Assembly (NCBI GenBank): GCA_964247725.1 | Contig: CAXTVM010000057.1 | Location: 1-17,529 of the forward strand | DNA: 17,529 nucleotides | DNA from: Lichenicola sp964247725 | Lineage (GTDB): Bacteria > Pseudomonadota > Alphaproteobacteria > Acetobacterales > Acetobacteraceae | Reading direction: 5' to 3' | Shown here: positions 7,631-14,484 of the stretch, piece after piece | How the letters are laid out: each line of letters starts with the position of its first letter | Numbering within the stretch: position 1 is the first letter of the stretch | Notes under the pieces: model-generated | Database searches by the model: none | What the model was told of the DNA's origin: nothing | What the model saw: only the letters and a program-made list of their open reading frames with translations | Translations under genes and position numbers: made by a program

Positions 7631-9984
7631 TCCGCGACGCCGTCGCGGACGACCTGCCGCGCATCCTGGCCATCACCAACCACGAGATCCTGACCGGCAC
7701 CGCGCTGTGGACCATCGTGCCGGCGACGCCGGAGGGCCGCGGCGCCTGGATGGCGGAGCGGCAGCGGGCCGGGTACCCGGTGCTGGTGGTCGAGCGGGAC
7801 GGCGCCGTCTCCGGGTTCGGCTCCTACGGCCCGTTCCGTCCGCATGACGGCTACCTGCACACGGTGGAGCACTCGCTCTACATCGATCCCGGCGCCGCCC
7901 GGCGCGGCCTCGGCGCCGCGATGCTGCAGGCCCTGGTCGAGCACGCCGCGGCCCGCGGCCGGCACGCCATGATCGGCGGCATCGAGGCGGGCAACGCCGC
8001 CTCGATCGCGCTGCACCGGCGGCTCGGCTTCCGTGCCGTTGGCACCTTGCCGCAGGTCGGCCGCAAGTTCGACCGCTGGCTCGATCTGGTGTTCATGCAC
8101 CGGCTGCTCGGAGAGGAAGGCCAGGGCGCTGCCCTGGCAAGGCCCCTGGCCTTCTCCCTTGGCCTCAGCGCCGGATCGGACGATCCTGTGCCGATGACCG
8201 ATCCCACCCACGCCGGCCGGCTGGCCTCGTTTCGCAGCACCTTGCAGGCGCAGGAGCTGGACGGCTTCATCCTGCCGCGCGACGACGAGCATCTGGGCGA
8301 GTACGTCGCCCCCTATGCCGAGCGGCTGGCCTGGCTGACCGGCTTCACCGGCAGCGCCGGGGTCGCGATCGTGCTGGCCGACGCGGCGGCGGTGTTCTCG
8401 GACGGCCGCTACGTGCTGCAGCTCGCCGCGCAGGTGGATGCGGCGAGCTACCAGCTCCTGCATTCGGCGCGCCAGCCGCCGGAAGCCTGGCTCGCGACGA
8501 CCGCCGCCGCCTCGATCCCCGGCCGCGAGGCGCGCATCGGCTACGACCCGTGGCTGCTGAGCGAGGACGGGCTGGCCCGCTACCGCAAGCCCGGCCTGGT
8601 GCTGGTGCCGGCGACGGAGAACCCGATCGACGCCGTCTGGACCGACCGCCCTGCCCCGCCCGCCGCCGCCGCGGTGCCGCATCCGCTCGAGTTCGCCGGC
8701 AGCAGCGGCCAGGAGAAGCGCCAGCAGGTCGCCGCCCTGCTGCGGGCGGCGGGCGAGGATGCGGCGGTGCTGGGCGATCCGGCCTCGATCGCCTGGGCGT
8801 TCAACCTGCGCGGCGGCGACGTCGGCTTCACCCCGTTCGCTCTGGGCTTCGCGATCCTCAACGCCGACGAGACCGCCACCCTGTTCATGGCCGGAGAGAA
8901 GCTGCCGCCGGACACCCGCGCCTGGCTCGGCAACAGCGTGCGCCTGGAGCCGCCCGCCGCCCTGCCCGCGGCGCTCGCGGCGCTGTCCGGCCGCGTCGTC
9001 CGGGTCGACCCGTCCGGCACCGCCGCCTGGTTCGGGCAGACGCTGCGCGCCGCCGGCGCCACGGTGTCCGCAGCCGCCGATCCCTGCCTGCTGCCCAAGG
9101 CGCGCAAGAACGCCACCGAGCGGCAGGGCGCCCGCGACGCCCACCACGCCGACGGCGTCGCCGTGTGCGGGTTCCTGCACTTTCTGTCGGATCGGGGCGT
9201 CGGCCACAGCGAGACCGAGCTCTCGGACCGCCTCGACGCCTTCCGTCGCCAACGTCCGGACTATCGCGGCGAGAGCTTCCCGGCGATCTCCGGCGCCGGC
9301 CCCAACGGCGCCATCATCCACTACCGCGCCGATCCCGCCACCGCGCGCCGGCTGCGACCGGACGAGATCTACCTGATCGACAGCGGCGGCCAGTATCCGA
9401 GCGGCACCACCGACATCACCCGCACCGTCTGGAGCGGCCCCGGCCCAGTGCCGGACACGATCCGCGACCGCGCGACACGGGTGCTGCAGGGCCACGTGGC
9501 GCTGGCCCGCGCGCGCTTCCCGGCCGGCGTGCACGGAGGCCGCCTCGACGCGCTGGCGCGCACGCCGCTGTGGCAGGCCGGGCTCGACTACGACCACGGC
9601 ACCGGGCACGGCGTCGGCAGCTACCTGTCGGTGCACGAGGGCCCCTGCCGGATCGCGCCGGCGGCGGCGCCGATCCCGATCGAGGCCGGCATGATCCTGT
9701 CGAACGAGCCCGGCTACTACCTGCCCGGCGCCTACGGCATGCGGCTCGAGAACCTGCTGCTGGTGGGCCCGGCGGCGACCGGCGACGGCTCGGCCTACCT
9801 GGAGTTCGAGACCCTGACCCTGGCGCCGTTCGACCGCCGGCTGATCGACCCGGCGCTGCTGACCGAGCCGGAGCGGGACTGGATTGACGCCTACCATGCC
9901 CGCGTGCTGCGAGAGGTCGGGCCGGCCCTGCCGGCCCCGGCCCTCGCCTGGCTGACCTGGGCCTGCGCCGCGCTGGACCGGTGA
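7624..9984 (+). CDS. In-frame fusion: GNAT N-acetyltransferase plus Xaa-Pro aminopeptidase
   Basis: One uninterrupted 786-residue frame contains two enzymes. Residues 1-162 are a phosphinothricin/N-acetyltransferase-like GNAT domain, with the acetyl-CoA loop RRGLGA at 93-98, EAGNAASIALHRRLGF at 121-136 and a family-typical end near MHRLL. Residues 163-190 (LLGEEGQGAALARPLAF region) are encoded largely by repeat copy C and have no domain character. Residues 191-786 are a three-domain Xaa-Pro aminopeptidase. No stop separates the enzymes. The ATG at 7624 overlaps the prmA stop as ATGCTGA, so coupled translation of GNAT is expected. The native GNAT stop was probably lost when the repeat inserted. 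Whether a fused protein accumulates, or the peptidase is also made from an internal start at 8194, cannot be told from sequence. GNAT substrate is unknown. Confidence 0.82.
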   Translation: MLIRDAVADDLPRILAITNHEILTGTALWTIVPATPEGRGAWMAERQRAGYPVLVVERDGAVSGFGSYGPFRPHDGYLHTVEHSLYIDPGAARRGLGAAMLQALVEHAAARGRHAMIGGIEAGNAASIALHRRLGFRAVGTLPQVGRKFDRWLDLVFMHRLLGEEGQGAALARPLAFSLGLSAGSDDPVPMTDPTHAGRLASFRSTLQAQELDGFILPRDDEHLGEYVAPYAERLAWLTGFTGSAGVAIVLADAAAVFSDGRYVLQLAAQVDAASYQLLHSARQPPEAWLATTAAASIPGREARIGYDPWLLSEDGLARYRKPGLVLVPATENPIDAVWTDRPAPPAAAAVPHPLEFAGSSGQEKRQQVAALLRAAGEDAAVLGDPASIAWAFNLRGGDVGFTPFALGFAILNADETATLFMAGEKLPPDTRAWLGNSVRLEPPAALPAALAALSGRVVRVDPSGTAAWFGQTLRAAGATVSAAADPCLLPKARKNATERQGARDAHHADGVAVCGFLHFLSDRGVGHSETELSDRLDAFRRQRPDYRGESFPAISGAGPNGAIIHYRADPATARRLRPDEIYLIDSGGQYPSGTTDITRTVWSGPGPVPDTIRDRATRVLQGHVALARARFPAGVHGGRLDALARTPLWQAGLDYDHGTGHGVGSYLSVHEGPCRIAPAAAPIPIEAGMILSNEPGYYLPGAYGMRLENLLLVGPAATGDGSAYLEFETLTLAPFDRRLIDPALLTEPERDWIDAYHARVLREVGPALPAPALAWLTWACAALDR
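8111..8160. repeat. Dispersed repeat element, short copy C, at the GNAT/aminopeptidase junction
   Basis: This is a 50-bp version of the same element. It begins GAGAGGAAGGCCAGGG and ends CCCCTGGCCTTCTCCC, so both terminal arms are present without the long interior of copies A and B. It contains a perfect 7-bp hairpin, CCAGGGC-GCT-GCCCTGG. It is read in frame from the GNAT domain into the peptidase and supplies most of the linker residues. Confidence 0.75.
8194..9984 (+). CDS. Xaa-Pro aminopeptidase (M24B, three-domain type), as separate product from internal start
   Basis: The 596 residues from ATG 8194 form a complete three-domain aminopeptidase P of the eukaryote-like, roughly 600-residue type. 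The enzyme removes N-terminal residues next to proline. Numbering from this ATG, the five dimetal ligands of the pita-bread fold are all present: D396 (IDSGGQ), D407 (TTDITRT), H472 (GTGHGVG), E505 (SNEPGYY) and E519 (RLEN). The two N-terminal creatinase-like domains precede them. MTDPTHAGRL is a plausible native N-terminus, but there is no convincing ribosome binding site, and the frame runs uninterrupted from the GNAT gene. This entry is the alternative reading of the fusion listed above. The downstream dehydrogenase follows after 43 bp. Confidence 0.7.
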   Translation: MTDPTHAGRLASFRSTLQAQELDGFILPRDDEHLGEYVAPYAERLAWLTGFTGSAGVAIVLADAAAVFSDGRYVLQLAAQVDAASYQLLHSARQPPEAWLATTAAASIPGREARIGYDPWLLSEDGLARYRKPGLVLVPATENPIDAVWTDRPAPPAAAAVPHPLEFAGSSGQEKRQQVAALLRAAGEDAAVLGDPASIAWAFNLRGGDVGFTPFALGFAILNADETATLFMAGEKLPPDTRAWLGNSVRLEPPAALPAALAALSGRVVRVDPSGTAAWFGQTLRAAGATVSAAADPCLLPKARKNATERQGARDAHHADGVAVCGFLHFLSDRGVGHSETELSDRLDAFRRQRPDYRGESFPAISGAGPNGAIIHYRADPATARRLRPDEIYLIDSGGQYPSGTTDITRTVWSGPGPVPDTIRDRATRVLQGHVALARARFPAGVHGGRLDALARTPLWQAGLDYDHGTGHGVGSYLSVHEGPCRIAPAAAPIPIEAGMILSNEPGYYLPGAYGMRLENLLLVGPAATGDGSAYLEFETLTLAPFDRRLIDPALLTEPERDWIDAYHARVLREVGPALPAPALAWLTWACAALDR

Positions 9985-10027
9985 CCGGGCCCGCCGCACC
10001 GACGAGCCGAACAACGAGGAACCACCG

Positions 10028-11050
10028 ATGGCCGACACGAAGATCCTCGCGACCCTGATCCCAGGCGATGGCATCGGACCGGAGATCGTGGCCTCCGTCG
10101 TCGCCGTGCTCGACGCGCTCGGCGCGCCGTTCGAGTGGGACACGCAGCTCGCCGGCATGGCGGCGGTGGCCGATCGCGGCGACCCGCTGCCGCTGCAGAC
10201 GATCGACAGCATCCGGCGTACCGGGCTCGCGCTGAAGGGGCCGCTGACGACGCCGGTGGGCGGCGGCTTCAAGTCGATCAACGTCACGCTGCGCAAGGAA
10301 TTCGAGCTGTTCGCCAACCTGCGTCCGGCGCGCACGCTGATCCCGGGCGGACGCTACGACAACATCGACATCGTGCTGGTGCGCGAGAACCTCGAGGGGT
10401 TCTACGCGGCGCTGGAGCACTACCTGCCGATCGGCCACGACAGCAAGGCGATCGCGATGTCGACCGGCTTCAACACCCGTGCGGAATGCCGGCGCATCAT
10501 CCGCTACGCATTCGAGTACGCGGTCCGGAACGGGCGCAAGAAGGTCACCCTCGTCCACAAGGCCAACATCCTGAAGGCGCTGACCGGGCTGTTCCTCGAG
10601 GAGGGGCGGCAGATCGCGAAGGACTACGTGGGCCGGATCGAGGTGGACGAGCGCATCGTCGACGCCTGCGCGATGCAGCTGGTGCTCGACCCCTGGCGCT
10701 ACGACGTGATCGTCACCACGAACCTGTTCGGCGACATCCTGTCGGACCTGATCGCCGGCCTGGTCGGCGGCCTCGGCATGGCCCCGGGCGCCAACATCAG
10801 CGACGAGGCGGCGATCTTCGAGGCGGTGCACGGGTCGGCGCCGGACATCGCCGGCAAGGGCATCGCCAACCCGCTGGCGATGCTGCTCTCGACCGACCTG
10901 ATGCTGCAGCATGTCGGGCGGGGCGACCTCGCCCGGCGCCTCACCGCCGGGATCGACCACGTGCTCGCCGCCGGCCTGCGCACCCGCGACCTCGGCGGCA
11001 GCGCCGGTACCCAGGACTTCACCGACGCGCTGGTCCAGCAGCTGCGCTGA
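10028..11050 (+). CDS. NAD-type isocitrate dehydrogenase (isocitrate/isopropylmalate dehydrogenase family)
   Basis: This is a 340-residue beta-decarboxylating dehydrogenase. Substrate-binding residues are in GGGFKSINVTLRKEFELFANLRP (split here as GGGFKSINV, S83 and N85, and NLRP, R99) plus R119. The catalytic Tyr and Lys are Y126 (LEGFY) and K178 (VHKAN). Metal ligands are D236 and D240 (FGDILSD). The cofactor loop HGSAPDIAGKGIANP has Asp-Ile (273-274) where NADP enzymes carry Lys-Tyr, which points to NAD. The S-x-N-x-x-x-R substrate motif fits isocitrate better than isopropylmalate, but homoisocitrate or tartrate-type relatives cannot be fully excluded. GAGGA at 10016-10020 is a good ribosome binding site. 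It is followed 2 bp later by the DUF3253 gene. Confidence 0.85.
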   Translation: MADTKILATLIPGDGIGPEIVASVVAVLDALGAPFEWDTQLAGMAAVADRGDPLPLQTIDSIRRTGLALKGPLTTPVGGGFKSINVTLRKEFELFANLRPARTLIPGGRYDNIDIVLVRENLEGFYAALEHYLPIGHDSKAIAMSTGFNTRAECRRIIRYAFEYAVRNGRKKVTLVHKANILKALTGLFLEEGRQIAKDYVGRIEVDERIVDACAMQLVLDPWRYDVIVTTNLFGDILSDLIAGLVGGLGMAPGANISDEAAIFEAVHGSAPDIAGKGIANPLAMLLSTDLMLQHVGRGDLARRLTAGIDHVLAAGLRTRDLGGSAGTQDFTDALVQQLR

Positions 11051-11051
11051 C

Positions 11052-11369
11052 GTGGGCACTGACGGCCCGACGCCGGATACCCCGACGCTGGATGACCTGG
11101 GCCGGGAGATCCTGCGCCAAGTCGCGGCACGCGGCGCCGGCGGGTCGATCTGTCCGAGCGAGGTGGCGCGCGTTCATGGCGAACACTGGCGGACGCTGAT
11201 GCCGCGCGTGCGCCAGGCGGCCTGCGCCCTCTCTCGCGCCGGCCTGATCGACGTCCTGCGCAAGGGCCGCCCGGTCGACCCCGACGGGGTCCGCGGCGTG
11301 ATCCGGCTGCGGCTCCGCCCGCCGGTGCCGGGTCAGGGCCCGAGCGATGCCGGGATCAGCGGCGCTTGA
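11052..11369 (+). CDS. DUF3253 family small protein
   Basis: This is a 105-residue protein matching the DUF3253 pattern: an N-terminal helix (LGREILRQVAARG), then SICPSEVARV, MPRVRQAACALSRAGLI, and a final RKGRPVDPDGVRGVIRLRL. The layout resembles a winged-helix domain, suggesting nucleic-acid binding, but the family has no established function. It starts at GTG 11052, one base after the dehydrogenase stop, so it is very likely cotranslated with that gene. Its last 14 bp overlap the end of the convergent DoxX-like gene. Confidence 0.8.
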   Translation: MGTDGPTPDTPTLDDLGREILRQVAARGAGGSICPSEVARVHGEHWRTLMPRVRQAACALSRAGLIDVLRKGRPVDPDGVRGVIRLRLRPPVPGQGPSDAGISGA

Positions 11370-11703
11370 CGAAGCCCGAAAGTGCTGCGAGCAGCAGCGC
11401 GCTGCGCGGCATCACCAGCTCGGTGTTGCCGTGGCGGACCTCCTCCTGCAGCACGCAGACCGACGTGCTGCTGAGCAGCAGCGCGCCCAGGCGCTGCGTC
11501 GAGCGCGTCACCAGCAGCGTCGCCCCCAGCAGCTCCGAGGCGCCGATGATCTGCATGTCGGAGGTCGACCAGCCCCAGCTCCGGAACAGCTTCGCCTCCG
11601 GCTCCACCGCCATCAGCTTGGCGATGCCGGCCGTCGCGAACGCCAACCCGACGAGCGTGATCCAGAGGGTCGGCGTATCCTGTCGGCGAACGAGGCTGGG
11701 CAT
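11356..11703 (-). CDS. DoxX-like integral membrane protein
   Basis: This is a 115-residue hydrophobic protein with four predicted membrane segments: LWITLVGLAFATAGIAKLMA, MQIIGASELLGATLLV, LGALLLSSTSVCVL and SALLLAALSGFV. The first segment with AxAGIAKL and the second with the GxxELLG pattern are typical of the DoxX/DoxD-like small membrane protein family. The family's function is poorly defined. The start ATG is preceded by CCGGAG at about 6 bp. It converges on the DUF3253 gene, overlapping its end by 14 bp. Confidence 0.78.
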   Translation of the reverse strand: MPSLVRRQDTPTLWITLVGLAFATAGIAKLMAVEPEAKLFRSWGWSTSDMQIIGASELLGATLLVTRSTQRLGALLLSSTSVCVLQEEVRHGNTELVMPRSALLLAALSGFVKRR

Positions 11704-11798
11704 GGCGGTCTCCGGACTGCTGCGGGACTGAACTTCAGCACCGGTTCGGAGTTGCCCCGCCGCCCCTACCCCCCGCCGCCCTACCCCGAGGAGCCAAG

Positions 11799-12077
11799 AT
11801 GCAGCACGCGATCAACGTGGTCCTGGGCCTTCTGGTCGGCCTGTTCGACCTGATCGTGGCGGCGATCGCCGTCATCGAGCACACCGCGCGTCAGGCGCTC
11901 GGCCGGATCGGCATCGGCGGCCCGCCGCAGACGGTGATCCTGGTGCTGCTCGCCATCGCGCTGATCGTCGCCGCCTTCCGGGTCTTCGGCCGCGTGTTCG
12001 CCGTGCTGATCGCGGTCGTGCTGCTGCTCATCCTGCTGCACGCCCTGCTGGGCGGATCGTCGACGACGAGCGTTTGA
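11799..12077 (+). CDS. Small hypothetical membrane protein
   Basis: This is a 92-residue protein with an N-terminal hydrophobic segment (residues about 5-28), a polar loop (EHTARQALGRIG), and a long hydrophobic stretch (about 44-85, probably two helices) with an arginine-containing break (FRVFGRVF). The tail GGSSTTSV is polar. The start is well supported by GAGGAG at 11788-11793. I do not recognise the family. It is divergent from the DoxX-like gene, and the roughly 95 bp between them should hold both promoters, although no clear -35/-10 pair stands out. Confidence 0.7.
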   Translation: MQHAINVVLGLLVGLFDLIVAAIAVIEHTARQALGRIGIGGPPQTVILVLLAIALIVAAFRVFGRVFAVLIAVVLLLILLHALLGGSSTTSV

Positions 12078-12154
12078 GACGGGGCGGTAAGGTGAGGCGC
12101 GCGGTCGGAGGGACGGCGCAGCCTCGTGATGGAACCGCGGAACTGGGGGTTCGG

Positions 12155-12957
12155 ATGCCCATCCTGCCTGGAATGCTCCGTATGGGTTCACCCCATCGGC
12201 TTGCGTGGCTGTCGCCTTGCCTCTGCCTGGGCGGGTTGGTCTTCATCCGGGCCGCCCTCCGCCTGCACGCCCACGTGTCCCCGCGACTCGTCGCCTCCGA
12301 TTTGTTCGGCGGCATCGCGAGCGCCGTCGCGAGCCCGGCCGGCGACGGCCTGACCCGCATCGGCGTCGACCACATCCCTGGAACGCTGGCGTTCCATTGG
12401 CTCCCGATCGAGTGGGCGGCCGGTTTCGCGAGGAGGGCGTGAAGCCCCTGCTCTTCGTCGGCCTGTTCAACCGGCGCCCGTTCCCGAGGCTCCGCAGTCG
12501 GGACGGGCTGCTCGGCACGGTCGTCATCGGCATCGCGTTCGCGGCGATCGAAGCATGGGATCAGGTCCCGCAGGGCGCCGGTGCGGCCACGACCGTGATG
12601 GTCTAGACCCTCCGCATGCCGCAGGGCGCGCCGTTCCACGTCCTTGCCGGGCTCTGCGAGGCCGTCCTCCTGACGCTTGGCCTTCAGGACCGGCGCTGGC
12701 TCTTGCCGCTGCCGCTTCCGGCCATGCCGCACAGCGACTACGACGTCGTGCTCGGCGTCGGCTTGGCCTCGGCCGACGTCCGCACTGGCTCGCAAACCCT
12801 CATCCTGCTTCTGCTCGGAATCGGCATATCTCTTTTCAATGCATCGCATGGCCGGAGATTCACGCCGCCGACGAGTGCTGCCTTGCCCGGCATATCGTGG
12901 GCGTTCTTCCGCATCGATCTACTCCGACCGCGCGATGCGGTTCTCGCAGGGTCATGA
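12155..12957 (+). pseudogene. Decayed PrsW-like intramembrane protease gene (tentative)
   Basis: The first part (12155-12427) encodes a hydrophobic N-terminus, then LHAHVSPRLVASDLFGG and ending near IEWAAGF. A shift to another frame is needed near 12413-12430, where FREEGVKPLLFVGLFNRR continues the protein. An in-frame TAG at 12604-12606 then interrupts TTVMV/TLRMPQGAPFHV. The frame continues with hydrophobic helices to a stop at 12955-12957. EEGVK (EExxK), FAAIE (FxxxE), a His in APFHVL and a late PHSDYD are arranged like the PrsW (PF13367-type) metalloprotease motifs. With both a frameshift and a nonsense codon, it cannot make a full protein as given. Sequencing error, another membrane family, or chance hydrophobicity are alternatives. 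The end after about 12840 is uncertain. Confidence 0.42.
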
Positions 12958-13013
12958 TGGGAAGCGCGGCCCGTTCGGCGCACCCGCCACTCGTGCCCGG
13001 CGCCCCCACGTGG

Positions 13014-13472
13014 CTACTTCAGCAACGACGCGTTGCTGAAGTCCGGCGGCAGCGGCGTCCTCTCGCGGTGGTTCAGGCAGTCCTTCACCAGCCGGCCGCA
13101 GATGCTGTCCGGATCGGTCGGGCCGACGTCGGAGCCGGTGTAGTGCACCGCCTCCGCGTAGCCCCGATCGAAGCGGATCACCGCGTGGCAGATCCCCGGC
13201 CGGCCTAGCTTGAGCTCGTAGATTCCGAACGACACGTCGACGTCGGTGCCGCTCTGCACGTAGTCCCACTGCAGGACCGACTGGTCGTTGCCGATGAACT
13301 GCCGCTCCGCCGGCACCCCCATGCAGGAAATCAGGTCCGGCTCGGTGGCGCCCACCAGCGCGGTCCGCGCGCGATAGGCTTCCAGCGAGCCGCAGCCGCC
13401 CAGCAACAAGGCGGGCAGCAAGGCGGGTAGCGAGGTCGGCAGCAGCGTCGCCAGCAGGACGGCCCGCCTCAC
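13014..13472 (-). CDS. Putative lipoprotein (BamE/SmpA-like pattern), last gene of the lysis-type cluster
   Basis: This is a 152-residue protein with a lipoprotein signal: basic VRRAV, a Leu-rich core, and lipobox LLGGC with acylation at Cys27. The mature part has DLISCMGVPAERQF followed by VLQWDYV, which resembles the small OmlA/BamE-like lipoprotein layout, but the match is loose. Four further cysteines could form disulfides. The start is the GTG at 13472, immediately next to the N gap. The identical sequence on the other side of the gap shows this GTG overlapping the TGA of the peptidase gene (GTGA). The signal region includes a 12-bp tandem repeat at 13407-13430 (encoding LLPALLPAL). The last codons and stop form a strong hairpin. 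Confidence 0.68.
   Translation of the reverse strand: MRRAVLLATLLPTSLPALLPALLLGGCGSLEAYRARTALVGATEPDLISCMGVPAERQFIGNDQSVLQWDYVQSGTDVDVSFGIYELKLGRPGICHAVIRFDRGYAEAVHYTGSDVGPTDPDSICGRLVKDCLNHRERTPLPPDFSNASLLK
13016..13042. terminator. 12-bp perfect hairpin spanning the lipoprotein stop codon
   Basis: ACTTCAGCAACG at 13016-13027 and its exact complement at 13031-13042 are separated by a 3-nt loop. In the minus-strand transcript the hairpin includes the last eight codons and part of the TAG stop of the lipoprotein gene. No T-run follows on the minus strand, so it is not a classical intrinsic terminator. It could stabilise the mRNA 3' end or stop transcription in a factor-assisted way. It is also the boundary between the phage-like cluster and the decayed gene. 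Confidence 0.5.
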
Positions 13473-13473
13473 G

Positions 13474-13573
13474 NNNNNNNNNNNNNNNNNNNNNNNNNNN
13501 NNNNNNNNNNNNNNNNNNNNNNNNNNNNNNNNNNNNNNNNNNNNNNNNNNNNNNNNNNNNNNNNNNNNNNNNN
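13474..13573. other. Assembly gap of exactly 100 N, flanked by an identical 55-bp sequence
   Basis: The run has exactly 100 N, the usual placeholder for a gap of unknown size. The 55 bp before it (13419-13473) and after it (13574-13628) are identical. This is expected when two contigs that overlap by a k-mer are scaffolded without merging. If collapsed, the peptidase gene runs directly into the lipoprotein gene with a GTGA overlap. The left copy starts exactly at the second unit of a 12-bp tandem repeat, which may have broken the assembly. Confidence 0.9.
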
Positions 13574-13623
13574 CAAGGCGGGTAGCGAGGTCGGCAGCAG
13601 CGTCGCCAGCAGGACGGCCCGCC

Positions 13624-14484
13624 TCACGCCGCGCGGACCGCGCGCAGCTCGTCCGCCACCGCCAGGAAGGTCTCGCGCATCGGCGTGGTGCCGTGCGTGT
13701 CGAGCCAGTCCCGGGACAGCAGCGCATACGCCTCGTCGCCGAACGCGGCGAGGAAGCCCCAGTCCATCCGCCGCCGCCGCCCCCAGCTGTTCAGATAGAG
13801 CCAGTCCGCATCGTAGCCGTGCAGAAACACGGCATGGCCGCCGGCGATCCGGTACGGCCGCCGCGGCGCCACCCAGTCCGCTTCGCCCAGCGCGTAGTCC
13901 GGCAGGCCGAGCCCGACATACAGGCCGCCCAGCATCGCGATCGCGCGGCGGACGCAGTCCGGCGACGTCCAGTCGACGCCGCCATAGCCGGTGAGCACGT
14001 CCGGCGCCTGCCGGCCGATGTCGTAGCCGCGGTCGCACCAGAGGTTCAGCACGTCGAGCTCGACGGCGCCGCGGTCGGTGGCGGGACGCGCCGGGTCGTA
14101 GCCGTTGGCCTGGTAGATGCCCACAACCTGGTCGTCGGTGAGCTCGATCTCGCCGCCGCGGTTGCCGGTCAGCACCCGGATCGCGCTGGCGGCGGCGACC
14201 GCGGTGCAGTCGCCGAGCCCGGGGATGGTCTGGCCGTGGCTGCCGAGCTGGTCGCCGTTGCGCCATAGCGGCCAGGCTGCGAACATCGCGCCGTAGTCGC
14301 AGGCGAGCGGCGGCTGCGCGAGCTGCCCGGCCAGCGCCCCGGCCAGGCGCGGCGTGCGCGGATCGTGACGCACCGCCTTCTTGCCGAGCTTCCTGGGCTG
14401 CGGGCCGGTGCCGTCGCCAAGCGGCACCTCAGCCAGAGCTCCCGGCCGGGACCCAGCCAGGGGCGACGCCGGCGCGGCGGTCAA
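13624..14484 (-). CDS. Papain-like (C1-type) cysteine peptidase
   Basis: This is a 286-residue protein. It has the papain-fold triad: Cys93 in GLGDCTAVAAASAI, His217 in GGHAVFLHGYD, and Asn232 in LNSWG. Family members cleave peptide bonds; bacterial and phage relatives are poorly characterised. The papain-like segment occupies about residues 60-265, with a low-complexity proline-rich N-terminus. There is no signal peptide. The likely start is TTG at 14484, overlapping the upstream lipoprotein's TGA as TTGA. A GTG at 14427 (19 codons later) with GGGAG upstream is a credible alternative. It is placed in a cluster with a cell-wall hydrolase, which suggests a role in host lysis or virion/envelope processing, but this is inference. 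Only the triad motifs support the family call. Confidence 0.75.
   Translation of the reverse strand: MTAAPASPLAGSRPGALAEVPLGDGTGPQPRKLGKKAVRHDPRTPRLAGALAGQLAQPPLACDYGAMFAAWPLWRNGDQLGSHGQTIPGLGDCTAVAAASAIRVLTGNRGGEIELTDDQVVGIYQANGYDPARPATDRGAVELDVLNLWCDRGYDIGRQAPDVLTGYGGVDWTSPDCVRRAIAMLGGLYVGLGLPDYALGEADWVAPRRPYRIAGGHAVFLHGYDADWLYLNSWGRRRRMDWGFLAAFGDEAYALLSRDWLDTHGTTPMRETFLAVADELRAVRAA

Noticed and set aside
7402..10335. Very long open frame on the minus strand (977 codons) opposite the aminopeptidase and dehydrogenase
   Set aside because: Its product is low-complexity and rich in Arg, Gly, Gln and Ala, as expected of antisense frames in GC-rich codon-biased genes. The plus-strand proteins carry complete catalytic motifs.
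11704..11798. Possible ECF-type promoter (GAAC...GTTC) before the small membrane protein gene
   Set aside because: The boxes do not match a known -35/-10 pair at the right spacing. GAAC and GTTC look like a chance short dyad.
12028..12849. 273-codon minus-strand frame opposite the decayed region
   Set aside because: The product is highly charged and without domain character, as expected for the antisense of a hydrophobic protein. No ribosome binding site or family pattern supports it.
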